A program made the translations under genes and the position numbers. 64,000 bases of DNA from Polytrichum commune (taxonomy: Eukaryota; Streptophyta; Polytrichopsida; Polytrichales; Polytrichaceae), in the NCBI GenBank assembly GCA_950295325.1, contig OX485803.1:49181554-49245553 (forward strand), written 5' to 3'. A model generated the notes under the pieces. That model saw only the letters and a program-made list of their open reading frames with translations, had not been told where the DNA came from and made no database searches. Positions 13,565 to 25,744 of this stretch are shown piece by piece; position 1 is the stretch's first letter, and each line of letters starts with the position of its first letter.

Positions 13565-14514
13565 TTAAAACATGTGAAAGGCAAACACTGAGAGAGGACA
13601 TCGAAAGGCCAAGTGTCGGTCTATATATGAACCGATTGATTGTAGTTAAGCCTGTGAGAGGCAGTGGAAGAAGAAAGAGGAAATTGTTCAGCCGAATGTT
13701 ACTACAGTGAAAGTAAAAACTATAGGTTGATAGAAGTAAAGTGTGTTAAGTCAGTTAAGTCAGTGAGAGTTCCCCGATCAACTGAAGTGATAAGAAATCG
13801 CTTCTGATAAGTTGATTAGTGGTGGAATTTGAAGAGTTAAGAGGGATCGAATGAACTTAAGACATGATAAACTTTGGATTATCAAGGAGATTTAGGCATA
13901 AATTATCATAAACTTAATTAGGAGTTATATATGATTATATAGTCTAGAGACGAGATCTTTGAGTACGTAGTGCAAGCTAACAAGATTAATTATTGTCTTG
14001 TATGTTACCCTTGTTGTTGTTGTTGTTGTAGGTTGTGCAGGGCGATTAAGACTATAGCTTGACCCTAATAATTGTTGTTAGTTGCATAAGTTATGAGTAA
14101 TGATTAAATTTTGGAATTAAGGAATAAACAATTTGTCTTGTATTGGAATTAACATTGACCAACTAATGAAGGAATTGTTGTGATTTGAAGATGCATTGGC
14201 AAATGGTTACCAAATATAATTGTGATACTCAAAGACTATTGTTCTCGAAAGACTATTGTTCTACAATCCCATGACGGGATGGATACTACTGGGACTGACA
14301 CACATAACCCACTGAATGAGAAACAATGAGAGGAAACCTTAAGAGAAAGGAGAGTAAAAGATGGATAAGTGATGTTTTAGAGTGAAGATAGCAACCCTAT
14401 TGTTTAATTAATGAACTATAAAGTGACAAATGCCTATAATAGACACTAGTAAAACCTTCCTTGAGAGTTTGTACCCTGTGTTTTGGTTATTTCAGTCATA
14501 GCAAAAAAACCTAA
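13565..14514. other. Intergenic
   Basis: No gene is recognised. A short TTG run (about 14,014-14,030) is present. Confidence 0.5.
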
Positions 14515-14775
14515 TTACACATCCAACGAGAACATGAAATGTATAAGGATACATGGCACAAAAAATAATATCAACCATTTGTGGTCAACCAATCCCTGCG
14601 ATGATTTATAGGATAAGAAAATTTTATTTTGTTCATCAACTATAAAGTCATCAAACCTCTCCCAAGGTATGACAGCAAAGTTCATGGTGTTGTAACAATC
14701 TTTCATGAAGATAACTTTTTGAGTCCACTTAAGGTCTTCAAATGTGAATGGAATTTTAGGTGGATATCGAGTCAT
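14515..14775 (-). pseudogene. Possible N-terminal remnant of a second MULE transposase
   Basis: An 86-codon frame contains NFAVIPWERFDDFIVDEQNK. This parallels IQIACVPYDRVNEFIQAEGN in the N-terminal piece of the MULE transposase at 5311-5616: a hydrophobic run, then P-[WY]-[ED]-R, then a [DE]FI block. No downstream catalytic part is found nearby. The similarity is short, so this is a tentative relic. Confidence 0.35.
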
Positions 14776-15806
14776 TTCTCATAATTTCGTTATCAAATTA
14801 GCTTTCACGATTGGAAAGGCAATTGGATCGGATTTAGCATCTTGTCATCTGATTCATAGTTGGGCTTGAGGTTCATGAAGTTGACTCTTATGTAATGAAA
14901 TTTGTAAGCATTTTGCACAAACTACAACATGTTTCCAAACATGTCTTGATTAATTGTGTTGCAACCGCAAAACTTAGCAAATCAATATATTAGGCGCATG
15001 TAAATATATGTTATTAGATCATCAATTCCACGCTATCAAACCAGCTTGAGTAACTTAGCGACTAAAGACTCGTAAAGTCATAAGTGATGATCTAATCGAA
15101 TGAGTACAAAACAATCATGGATCTACATTGATATTTAACAGTAGATTGTACATAAACAACATAATCATCAAGTGTAGCAAAATCTTATAATACCACATTA
15201 CCTACTAGTACATAATTGATTTAAGTGCGATCGAAAATATTCATCCACAACCTACATATTATGTGAGTATAGGCACAGAACAAGAGGGCGCTATAGATTC
15301 TTGGCATCATAAGCTTAGAGAGGAAGACCCCTTAATTACATGCATTATTTGTATGAAATAGTATCCCACTAAGGTCAACATTTCTTCTCTCTTTTATGAA
15401 ATAGTTGTGCACATTAAGAAGTTCACATCCATTAATTTTGTTACAAAACACATTTGTAGATCTAGATAGGGTGCATAACACATTTGTATATATGGATCCG
15501 GTGCATAAACATTCCACATAATTGGTGCATAACACATTAACAATTGTGATGTAGAACCGAGGATATGAGAGCATGGAATGTTCCCAATGTCTGAAGAGGA
15601 ACCGTGACTAACATTGTTGGAATTGAGCCATCTATGCTTCCATCCGATCATGCAAGCTACGGGCAAGAACATGGGCATGACCAATAAATTATGGTATGGG
15701 CACTAACACATAAAGTTTGATAGGTGTGCTTTAGCGTCTGGCACTACATTTTATCCAATCCCACTATAATTGTTAGCTATGTTTGGCACGGGACACAAAA
15801 GACATG
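14776..15806. other. Intergenic
   Basis: No gene is recognised. Frames at 15,332-15,684 contain locally repeated phrases (for example GTGCATAACACATT near 15,470 and 15,528) and look like short-period duplication rather than coding sequence. Confidence 0.45.
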
Positions 15807-15808
15807 TA

Positions 15809-18800
15809 CAGTCCTACCTCTTTAATATGACACGTTTGAGAAACGAGAAAAATGTCGTATTATCGAGGTGTCACATATTCAATAATATGGCAAATTGGAC
15901 ATGGTTGTCACAATAACGAGGTACTTCATAAAAACACACTTGAGATATTTTGCCATATATAAAAATGAGTATTCTTTGAAATGTATTACAAATATGCAAA
16001 TTCTCCTCACTAAACCTATGTGGACTTGAAGAAGGAATCAATAGTCCGTTGATGTTGCCACTTCAAGTTAGCAACAGATAACTTATTTAGCTTCTCTATT
16101 ATGCCTTGCAACTTCATCAGATCTGCGGGAGTGAAGTCTAATGAATTGTCCATAAAAAATGTAGCTAATAGCTGAGCATGTTGTTGAGCATCCGTCAGTT
16201 TCACAATAGGTGGAGGTCTCTCATCAACATCTAAAGGGTTTATGGTCTCAGCAGTAAGGTCAAACTAGATGGCTCTATTATCTGTCCTAAGGCCATATCA
16301 ACCAGCTCTGACATGCAATATTCAACCTCAATGATGTCTTCACCTTCCATTACCAGATACTCTTCAAATGGCATCTCATCTGATCCAAGCTGCAGTTTTG
16401 ATATAAGAAGGGCCAGGTCTTCGGACTCATTGACCAGTCTCGATTTTTCTCTTTGGTCCTCATTAGCAAAGTGTGCACTCCAATCCAGCGGCAAAATTCC
16501 TGATTTTCTCCAACAGTTTCGAATAATCTGAGGATCCACATCTGTCCAAACTTTATAGCTCCAGAGAATTGCTTGTTTAACGTTGGGTACAACTTTTCTC
16601 AAATCATGTTGCTGATCTAAATCAAACTGCGATAAAACCCATTCAAGCAACTTGGACTTGTATCGCAATTTGAAAGCAGCAATTATACCTTGGTCCAACG
16701 GTTGCACTACACTTGTGCAATTAGGAGGCAAAAAAATAATTCTCACATTTGTCATGGATAATGCCGTAAAACCTGATAATTATTTTTGTTGCACACAAGA
16801 CAAGGAATGACATGAAGCATTGTCCATAATCAACAGGATATTACGATCTTGTCCTTTGAAATGGTTGTTAAGTTTTTGCATCCAAGTCTCAAAAAAATCT
16901 GACCTCATCCATGCAGTAGTATTTGCATGCCAATACACAATGTCAGAAGGACTCCATCGACCAAAGCATCTCGGTCGTTGTGACTTGTGAATTACCAACA
17001 GTTTCAGTTTGTTTGTACTTGTGGAATTCACTGCAAATGCTAAAGTAAACCGATCCTTTTGTATCTTCCTGCCCTTCACCTTTCCTTGTGCAAGAGTTTG
17101 GTTGGTTGTGCACGAAAATACAAGCCTGTCTCATCCAGATTATAAACATCTTCAGGTTTGTATGTTGCTAACAGTACAGACATTCAACTCATTGCTTGAG
17201 CAACAACTTCTGCATTAGCTTCACCACTCTCTCCATGAAAGTTGACCCTACAAATCAAAGCAAAGGGTTAATTTACTTACTCAAAACAACACCTAAAATC
17301 TTATGACTTTTGATGCAACAACTTCTGAAACTTACTTCTGAATTTGGTGCCTATTCTTAAACTTCTCAAGCCACCCATTTGAAACTCGAATGATTCATAT
17401 CTGCTCACAAATTATGCAATGACTCCAGTTTACTCCAGAAATGCTTCTTTGAATTTCTTGGCCTTGCTAACCAAATGCTCATCTGAAACCGATCCATCTT
17501 TACCACGAATCTGCAAATTTATCATAACAATTCAGAGGTTGACCCCAAACAACATCAAACTCAAAAGCATAGAGTCATAAAGATAACAACATTAATATCA
17601 AACTGAGATTCAGTTAAAGATGTGGACATGTTTGAACCAGGTTAATAGAGCGCTCTCAAGCTTTGGATACACTGGTGCTTTCTCTCGCTTCATATCTTTG
17701 AGGTTGTCACCACCCTCCAAGATCCTTGTAGAGTTCTTAAGAATCTGAGAGATAGTGTTTCTCTTAATTAACTTCCTTCCCCTTGTGCCTCTTCTAAAAA
17801 TCAATTGCTATCATTTGTTGAGTCCAATTGGGATTTGATCGGTGAATTTGTACTAGCTCTATTTTCTCAAATAGAGTTAAATTTGTTCTCTTTCTCTTCC
17901 CATCTAGTTCCGTCCTAAAAGTGACAACAATATACCACAATGAAATTATGAAACTGCAATTCAGACATCACCCTTTAAACTATTGTAACTCAGTTGATAT
18001 ACATTGAAATTGAGCGAGACTACAACCAAAAGAAGCACAGTGAAAACAACTTTCCAACAAGATCCAAAACAGAGTAATCGGATTAGAGCTCACCTCACAA
18101 ATTGCAAAACCAAATGGTTGTCTTGAAATCAGTATCTGGAACTTGAGCAATTTTCAAATCCACACATCTCTGCCAATACACATCTGAAATTGAGCAAAAC
18201 AACCACCAAAAGAAGCGAAATCTTCATAGCTTTCAAAAAATGTAAAGAAGGGTGTAATCGGATAAGAACTGACCTTACAAATTGCAAAACCAAATCGATC
18301 AAATTCTGGAACTAGGCGACCTTTATATGCTCATAATTTTGTCTATACAACTCGGAATTAAGCAAGACTACGACCAAAAGAAGCAAAATTTCAATAGCTT
18401 TCCAACAATATGCAAAACACATCAATCAGATAAAAATTGATCTAAAAACCTCGAATCCAGATTGTGGATGTTAGTTTAGGGTTTAGGGTAAGAGCTGTTC
18501 CGAAAAAAACACCAGCTGATGAGTGTTGTGAGTGTGAGTAGGGTTTTAGAAAGAGAACCTAGTTCCCATGGTTCTCATGTTTATTTCATCATTTTACATT
18601 TAAACTTCCTTAATCCAAACTTCATATGTATAAGATTTATGAATTTAAAATAAATGATGTATTTATGTATATATAAGTGTGTGGGACCCACCATATAAAT
18701 GCATTTATTACCTCTATAATATGACATTTGGGGGGTCTAGGAGTGTCATATTAACATTGTCATAGTCGTAGTATAGAGGTAGATTTGAACTAGGAAGTTT

Positions 18801-18871
18801 GGTTTACAAAATTTGTGTCATAATATCGAGGTTGTCGTATTATCGAGTGTCGTATTAAAGAGGTAGGACTG
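15809..18871 (-). mobile_element. pogo/Tigger-like DNA transposon (Tc1/mariner superfamily), complete ends, TA duplication
   Basis: The element starts with CAGTCCTACCTCTTTAATA, and the reverse complement of its right end starts identically; the terminal inverted repeat is 25 bp with one mismatch. TA flanks both ends (15,807-15,808 and 18,872-18,873), as expected for this superfamily. Subterminal copies of a motif like GTCGTATTATCGAG occur near both ends. The interior encodes a DDE_1-type transposase on the minus strand. Total length is 3,063 bp. Confidence 0.9.
16016..17804 (-). pseudogene. pogo/Tigger-like transposase (CENP-B-type DNA binding plus DDD core), frameshifted
   Basis: The minus strand gives, in order, an N-terminal helix-turn-helix (KRNTISQILKNSTRIL, about 17,770), a degraded Tc5/CENP-B-like segment (about 17,520-17,340), then the DDE_1 core. 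In the core, VYNLDETGLYFR (about 17,130) carries the first Asp, NILLIMDNASCH the second, and LPPNCTSVVQPLDQGI the third (about 16,730). A C-terminal tail ends in QRTIDSFFKST. The core is spread over three frames (breaks near 17,090 and 16,780), so the gene is broken as written. Family assignment rests on the DET/DNA.CH/PLDQG triad, which is typical of pogo, Tigger and jerky proteins. Confidence 0.85.
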
Positions 18872-18873
18872 TA

Positions 18874-20230
18874 TTGTCCACACCCATCTAAAGGTGATGA
18901 CCTCCGTATAAAGGATGCAACGCTATACTTCTTATCAAAACCTTGGTAGACTAATTATGAAATCTTAGTAGTCCACTCAAAATATGATATTTTTACACAT
19001 AGAGAATCAATCATTGCCACAATTGTTGTTCCATTCATCATATTGGACCTATGGGATAACCTCATTTAACATCATTAAGTAACATTTTCCGGGCATTCTT
19101 AAAGGAAAAACAAATTTAGAAAAAGACACTAAATTATTGGGAGATAGAAGATATGCAACTAAGAAATACAAATTTGGTTATGAGGTTGTATGAAAGGAAC
19201 ACACATGGAACCCATTTCATCTTACTCAATGTAATGAAAAAGGTTGTCATTGGGCGAATAGACTATGTAATCATGCTATACTGTAAAATGTTGTGAGGAT
19301 TTTTTACATGATTGGAAGATGATTGAAGTTCTTGGCGTACTATAAATCATAGCTGCATCTTTTATGCATGAAAAAAAAACCACCATCGAAATTTGGGATC
19401 ATGTCTATGACATCAACATTAAAAACTCGTGGACACTATTGTATGGAACTGCTAGATTGGCACTTTACTTTGGCATGTCAACATGACATGCCTTTGAACA
19501 TAAGAATGAGCATGGCTCATCTTAGCTAGAGCTTCGTGGTGCTTATAATCTAGGTTAACTCATCCAAGATAGATGACATAGACATTGTTAAAACATATGT
19601 TGAATGTTAAAACACGTGTTGAATGTTGATTCATCCCCACTAGATTGATGTGAAATATTTGATGCCATTTTCAAAGTCCAATTGTTCAAATATAAATTCA
19701 TGCTATAGATTAGTGCAATACATTTTCACATTCCCAACGGATGCATTTGTGTAGACACCAAAAAGCTCCACATAGTTTTTCTCATTATTGTATATGGTTT
19801 CTACTCAACGTTAACCTCTAACTTCCGCAGCAACTTATTTTTGGTTGATGGATGAATTTTTCCCTACATTAACCCCACCTAACTTGTTCATCGGCAATCA
19901 AATTAACTATAAACATAAAATCAACATGGATCTCTACCCATAGACACACGAGTCATGCAATTTGGAGAAGATTAGAATGTGTAAAAAAAATGTCAAAGTG
20001 GGAAGTGGTCATGGCTTTGTGTATTATGCACTTGTGTGAGGGTGTAAATTCCAATCAACAGTTGTCACTCCAATGTAACTTTTGTGTGAACATTGAAGAT
20101 GTTGATTTTGGTAAAAGCATTTTTTATGTGCATGTTAAATTAGCCTTTGTGCTCACATCGATATTGTTGCATACATATTGTTGCATTATCTCATTGTTCA
20201 CATAATAAAAGCGGCCACCTTGAATGGAAG
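18874..20230. other. Intergenic between the two pogo-like elements
   Basis: No gene is recognised. Frames here are short and broken. Confidence 0.5.
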
Positions 20231-20232
20231 TA

Positions 20233-20740
20233 CAATCTAACCTCGTTAATACGACACATTTTTGTGTGACCAGCCTTTTTAGTTCAAAACTCCCTCTTTT
20301 ATTCGACTACGACACTCGACAATGCGACATTTAGAATCTTTTTTTTGGTCATATTAAAGAGGTACTTAATGCTAAAACTCTTGTCATCTATGTTATGTAC
20401 ATCTAATATACATCCATTTTCACTTAGGAACTACTTGGGAACTTCACTTATCATTGGGAAATTAGGATGATGTTGCTCCACCTACAATAAAACTTAGTGG
20501 TGCTAAATGTCATGCATCATTGTTGTCTAGTTTCTTTATAAAGAACTCTTTATATTTTGGTGTTAATGAATTTATTAGTTTTCAAAAGTTAGATGGGAAT
20601 TTAGATAAGATGACAGTTGCTAACTTGGGTAGGCAACACCAAAGATCTTTGGACTCTTACTTCAAGGGTTCTTGAGAATATTTATATTTGTTTGGAGTTA
20701 TAAGTTATTGTTTTATAGCATCTACATTGCTTAAACTCGT

Positions 20741-20782
<42 letters not shown>

Positions 20783-20921
20783 CTCATGTTACTTATGTTT
20801 TCGTATTCCCTCCATAATACGATAACTTTACGCCATTTGTCGCATCAATGAGAAGACGACACCTCAATAATACGACTTTTATGATGTTTCCCAAACGTGT
20901 CATACTAAAGAGGGAGAACAG
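20233..20921 (+). mobile_element. Deleted, diverged relative of the pogo-like element
   Basis: Its left end (CAATCTAACCTCGTTAATAC) and the reverse complement of its right end resemble the terminal repeat of the element at 15,809. TA flanks both ends (20,231-20,232 and 20,922-20,923). Near 20,610-20,675 the plus strand encodes VANLGRQHQRSLDSYFKGS followed by a stop. This matches the C-terminal tail of the 15.8-kb transposase (VANLKWQHQRTIDSFFKST). At 689 bp it is an internal deletion product in the opposite orientation. Confidence 0.8.
20743..20779. repeat. (TA)n microsatellite
   Basis: An uninterrupted alternating TA run of about 37 bp lies inside the deleted pogo-like element. Confidence 0.95.
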
Positions 20922-20923
20922 TA

Positions 20924-21347
20924 ACTTAAGTGGAGGCGTCGCTTATTAAATGCTTGTTAAGTATCCCACGTGAATGGCACCACATTTGCATGACACACGG
21001 CAAATCGTATATTTTTACATGAAAAATGTCGCACAAAATAGGGTGCATGCTACCGATCATCATTTATTCCTCCTTTAATTTGGGTCCTTCAGGACGAGGG
21101 GTTGGGGAAAAAGCCTCGTTCCCGAAATCCTGTCAATAACTAACTGCGGATTAATTGTATCAAATCCTTCTTTCACTGTGCCTGTCCAAGTAGAAAAAGT
21201 AGCCACCGGCCTCCTTGAATCCCCCATTCTTCCCTGTCCACAACTAATCTGGGATAGTCAGTACGATTCAAAAAAAGCGGGGGTCTTAAATGGTTACTTT
21301 TTCCCCCCCCGACTAACACACTTCTCCCACAACATCCAACACGCGAT
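20924..21347. other. Intergenic
   Basis: No gene or repeat is recognised. Confidence 0.5.
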
Positions 21348-21350
21348 TAA

Positions 21351-22311
21351 GGGCCGCTTTATACCTAGAGGCCGGGCCAATTCGTTGTGTAAGAGGCTTG
21401 AAATCTTCATTTGTGATTGGTCAAAAGGCTGAAATCGGTCCCAACTCCTTTACACCTAGAGGCGGGGGCAATTCGTTGTGTAAGAGGCTTGAAATCCTCA
21501 TTTGTGATTGGCCAAAAGGCTGAAATCGGCCCCAACTCCTTTACACCTAGAGGCGGGGGCAATTCGTTGTGTAAGAGGCTTGAAATCCTCATTTGTGATT
21601 GGCCAAAAGGCTGAAATCGGCCCCAACTCCTTTACACCTAGAGGCGGGGGCAATTCGTTGTGTAAGAGGCTTGAAATCCTCATTTGTGATTGGCCAAAAG
21701 GCTGAAATCGGCCCCAACTCCTTTACACCTAGAGGCCGGGCCAATTCGTTGTGTAAGAGGCTTGAAATCCTCATTTGTGATTGGCCAAAAGGCTGAAATC
21801 GGCCCCAACTCCTTTACACCTAGAGGCCGGGCCAATTCGTTGTGTAAGAGGCTTGAAATCCTCATTTGTGATTGGCCAAAAGGCTGAAATCGGTCCCAAC
21901 TCCTTTACACCTAGAGGCCGGGCCAATTTGGTGGTATGAATTTTTTTAATCAAAAAATGCATGGTATGACACGCCCCGAGCTCGTTGAATTGGGTGCACC
22001 CAAAATGGGAGGCCAAGTCTTGGCCTCGGGACCAATGCCAAATTTCAATAAAGAAAACTTTTGTTAATAAAATATGATTTTTTAACGAACCATATCCATT
22101 GGATTATGTGGAAATATGAACGTCTCTATGCTAGATTTATTGAATTGGCCTAGCTTCTTGGCCCTATGGCCTTTACATATGGGAAAACTGACCCTCATTA
22201 TAATCTTATTATAATGTGTAGTTGAGGCCGGCCTCCAACCCAAAAGGGGCTAAAATTTCATGTAATCGGCCTCAAGGGGAATTGGCCCGGCCTCTAGGTG
22301 TAAAGCGGCCC
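21351..22311. mobile_element. PIF/Harbinger-type MITE with internal tandem array
   Basis: The left end GGGCCGCTTTATACCTAGAG and the reverse complement of the right end (GGGCCGCTTTACACCTAGAG) form an inverted repeat of about 32 bp with one mismatch, continuing into GCCGGGCCAATT. TAA flanks both sides (21,348-21,350 and 22,312-22,314). A 3-bp TWA duplication together with GGG-initial ends is characteristic of PIF/Harbinger (Tourist-like) elements. No transposase is encoded, so the element is non-autonomous. Length is 961 bp, of which more than half is tandem repeat. Confidence 0.8.
21358..21903 (+). repeat. 91-bp tandem array, six units
   Basis: The phrase TTTACACCTAGAGGC (TTTATACC in the first unit) recurs at 21,358, 21,449, 21,540, 21,631, 21,722, 21,813 and 21,904, a strict 91-bp period. 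Each unit starts with the MITE's terminal sequence, so the array grew from the element's own end. Units differ mainly at a GGCCGGGCC versus GGCGGGGGC site. Because 91 is not a multiple of 3, each unit shifts the frame, which explains the ladder of near-identical 61-65-codon frames on both strands. Confidence 0.95.
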
Positions 22312-22340
22312 TAAGTAGTACAAAATGGTTAGCAACAACA

Positions 22341-22552
22341 TCCTGGGAGGTTTATGGGCATAATTGGTCCATATCCTCGTGTTTCCAAGTCCAACCCGGC
22401 TACATATTGACACCTTTCCCATTTTTCTTTATTCAGATGGGGTGTGTTTTATAACGACCGGTGATTTTCTTGAAGTCTTGAACTTCAACACGTTATTTCT
22501 CAAACTCAATCAATTCATATGTAACTAGCAGTCGGTTCTTCCTGTTCATTGG
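22341..22552 (+). repeat. R1 dispersed repeat, copy 3
   Basis: This is a good R1 copy that ends in a phrase like GTCGGTTCTTCCTGTTCATT. It starts 27 bp beyond the TAA that flanks the Harbinger-type MITE. Confidence 0.85.
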
Positions 22553-24005
22553 TTAGCAAATCCAAACTAAAGACACATCCACTTTCCTCGTGATTTTCGG
22601 AGCTCATATGATGATCTTATTCATTGTCGAAGTGAAAGACTCTCGTGCTCATTAAGTGGTCATACAAGTCCCTCCCAACTATGTTGGTTGTTGGGTCTAG
22701 AATAACTATCATATTTTGAGCATGTCATCCAATCTCGTGCGAGCACATGTCATATTGGTAGCCATTCTTGAAGCCCTACCCAACCACATGATGCTTCTTA
22801 TACGGAGGTGTCCGATTAAGATAAGTTCTGTAACCGAATTAGGAATGTCCACTTGAAGTAGTGCCACATAAGTTAGGACATGTGTTGCTGACGACTTGCA
22901 TGAAAGCATGGTGACGTCACTCATCCTGCGTACGTTACTTACCACAATACATGAGAAGCTGAGAAGGTGTCATCTATTGACCAGTGACACTTGTGACAAA
23001 GAACATGGTCAAATTTTGTGGACAGATCGGAGCGTCCCGACTTCCGGCTAGGGATCCATGGTGTCTACGTGAACTCATCCATTGCAAAGGTGACAATGCA
23101 GTGAGTTGTATTATACCATGGACATGTCTACTTTAAGATTATTCGATTTCAACATAATAGTCAAAGACCACGAACCAGCCCAGCGGCGTTGAATTGTAAG
23201 GAATCTGCCCTCAATCTTGTAGTGGGCATTTTTTAATTGCAGCCCTTTATCCATGATGGATGAGTTTACATATGTGTCACGAATCCCAAGCCCCCAACTC
23301 CCTGTTTACCGTTGTTGCTTTGGTATTGTCGTTTTTTAGTATACCATTCATGTACCTATGGTTTGGAGGATTCATATTTTTTTCATACCAGTAGGGTATG
23401 GTATTTTATGACGTTTTGTATCGATGCCAGTCGGGTTTATATAACATGCAAGACATTTATACCTAGGCAAAGCTATCTTAGTATCAAAATGGGGTAGAAT
23501 GATATTGAGACCGTGCATTCACCTATGCACCACATCATTTATGGATCTTGAGTCTCGTTAACCAACTCACACATGTCAACATTGTGTCCACGTACCAAAC
23601 ATTACGACAAGTTGTGGTTGAGCATCTTGAATTTCATAATTCATTCTTTTATACTAAGGCCACATTTAATTAGGCCTAATCACTGCATTGATAAGAATTG
23701 ACTAAGAAATCAACAAGTATTTGGATGTTTTCCGTCAACACAAGGAAATCTTACGTATAATCATGTAAACCTTGTACATGTGGTAGTGATATTGATATTG
23801 TTTCATAAGATTTTGCTAGATGACATGTGTGTTCATAGCCAACAATGTTCTTTCATCAAACCTATAAGGGTTAATTTTTACTAGACCTCTAAAATGGGTG
23901 CCTCAAATCCTAGGTCCCCAAGTTACGATTCACATTGTGTGTGTTTATATTTCATCGATAAAAAGGTGAGGTAGGAGTGCCCATCATGCACACTGTGAGC
24001 ACTAT
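22553..24005. other. Intergenic
   Basis: A segment at 22,590-22,660 resembles 8060-8150 inside the MULE. Otherwise no gene or repeat is recognised. Confidence 0.5.
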
Positions 24006-24516
24006 GGTCCTCACGGGTAGATCACTTAGTGCATTTTAAAAACGACGTGCAGCATAATATAGAGAGGATTAAAATCATTTGAAATAAAAATTATAAAGGA
24101 ATTCCAAATAATGAAGGGGCCATTAAATGTAGACAATCCCATTATAAGTAAGTTAGATGGACATAAAACGTGGGCCATTATTTTTTTGTAAAATTAATAT
24201 AGGGGCTGAAGATAAGGATCCTAGAAGGTATGTTTAGTATGCTATGTAAATGGGTTTAGGACTCACGGGGATGGATGATAATTGGGATTTCCGTCTGTCC
24301 AAAAATGGCTTAAAAGGAATATAGAGTACAAAAAAATGCAGTGACTTGGACAATATAAGTAATGGAAGGGTGCAAACAAATGGGCCATTTTTTAAATTTA
24401 AGTAATTATAGGGAGGCTTTAATTCAGCCCTTGAAGGTAAATAGCCCCAAAACAAAAAACCCCCAGCCGCACGTGGTGCACAAAAATGCCTTAAAGTGAT
24501 CTACCTGTGATGGTCC
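24006..24516. mobile_element. MITE-like element with inverted ends of about 50 bp
   Basis: Left end GGTCCTCACGGGTAGATCAC pairs with the reverse complement of the right end, GGACCATCACAGGTAGATCA. The similarity continues through a GCATTTT block to a CACGTGC-like motif about 45 bp in. There is no coding capacity. No clear target duplication is seen, so the superfamily is left open and the ends are approximate. Confidence 0.6.
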
Positions 24517-24903
24517 TTTATCTTACCCATACAAAATATCCAATATTTATTTGGGTCATCAATTAGTCTATGAGCACAACAATACTAAACTAGCATGAAT
24601 AAGAGTTTTCTTAAATATAGAAATGTTCAAAGTCACAAACCTCATTTGACTCTCTTTGGTCATATAAGGCCCATAAATTGGGACGATGTTATTCGTTGAC
24701 ATTAATCCCCTTAAATTGGAAACTATTTTTCATTGACATTTTGTTCCTATCAACCAATGCAATCCGTTATCAATCTCTAAAATAATACCACTAGTGTTCA
24801 TGTTGAAATATGCAGTTGCCCACTTTGGTTGAAAAAATAGGTATCGGAATTGGGATCGCTAGTGGATTGGGTGCTATATGAAGGTTAGCATATTCCTTCT
24901 AGT

Positions 24904-25128
24904 GATGGGGAGACTTTTGGGCATAATTGGTTGAGATCCTAGTGTTTGCAAGTCCAACCGGTTACATGTTGACATCCTCTGGTTTTCCTTTATTAAATCG
25001 GGGCATATTCTATAAATTCCTCTAAAATGATCGGTAATTTTCATGCAGTCTTGAACTTCAACCGATTATTTCTCAAACTCAACCGGTTCATTTGTAACTA
25101 ATTGCCAGCAGTTCTCCTTGATCATTGA
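24904..25128 (+). repeat. R1 dispersed repeat, copy 4
   Basis: This is the best-preserved copy. It includes TTGGGCATAATTGGTTGAGA, CCTAGTGTTTGCAAGTCCAA and CTCAAACTCAACCGGTTCAT. Confidence 0.85.
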
Positions 25129-25164
25129 TTCCTCCAGTGGCGTGGAAGTTTGCAGGCAATGTGA

Positions 25165-25445
25165 AAAGAAAAGAAAAAAGAAAAAGAAATGCATGTATTA
25201 TACACTAGCGTGAATGTAAGCCCATTTACCAAATGTTGATCACAATAGTTCATGATGCAACGTGGGGTGGTGGGCTCTGGCATTGCATTAGTAATTCTAG
25301 GGCCTTATGGGGGTGGGATATGGGTTTGTTTATTTTCTAGTGTCCTTCTGTTTAAGACTAGGTAGGTGAGATATTTGATGACATTCTAGTATATATTCTT
25401 CATGAGGGTCTTAATGTTGGATTTTAGAATTTTGAGGTGCCAATG
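25165..25445 (-). mobile_element. Fragment of the same non-LTR retrotransposon found at 47 kb
   Basis: The stretch is colinear with 47,035-47,330. Shared features are an A-rich start, a segment ending GTTGATCA..AT..TTCATGATGCAA, and then a GATATTTGATG...TATATTCTTCATGAGGGT block that aligns with GGTACTTGATG...TATATTTTTCATGAGGGT. Only the 3' tail region is present. R1 copy 4 lies directly to its left. Confidence 0.55.
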
Positions 25446-25744
25446 TGAATGCTAGGATATGAAATCCGGTTACGGAATTTCAAAAAAAAACCCTAACTCA
25501 AAAAACAAGACGAGGACACAATATTAAATAAGTCTCTAGTCCCTAGACCGTTTGGTGGCACCGTAGTAATTATACAATTTGGATCTTTTAAGGGCCGAGG
25601 ATCTTGAAAAGGTGGAAAAAGTGATACCAAAGTGGCTTCTTTCACGAGATCTCTCTTATACAAGTACGGAGTGGTCCTCTTGTACTAAATATATCTTGCA
25701 GGGCGTGTCCTCTCCTATACTAATTATCCCAGTTAGGGCATGTT

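Noticed and set aside
21407-22016. Ladder of near-identical 61-81-codon frames on both strands
   Set aside because: They are produced by the 91-bp tandem array, which shifts frame by one base per unit. They have no independent coding support.
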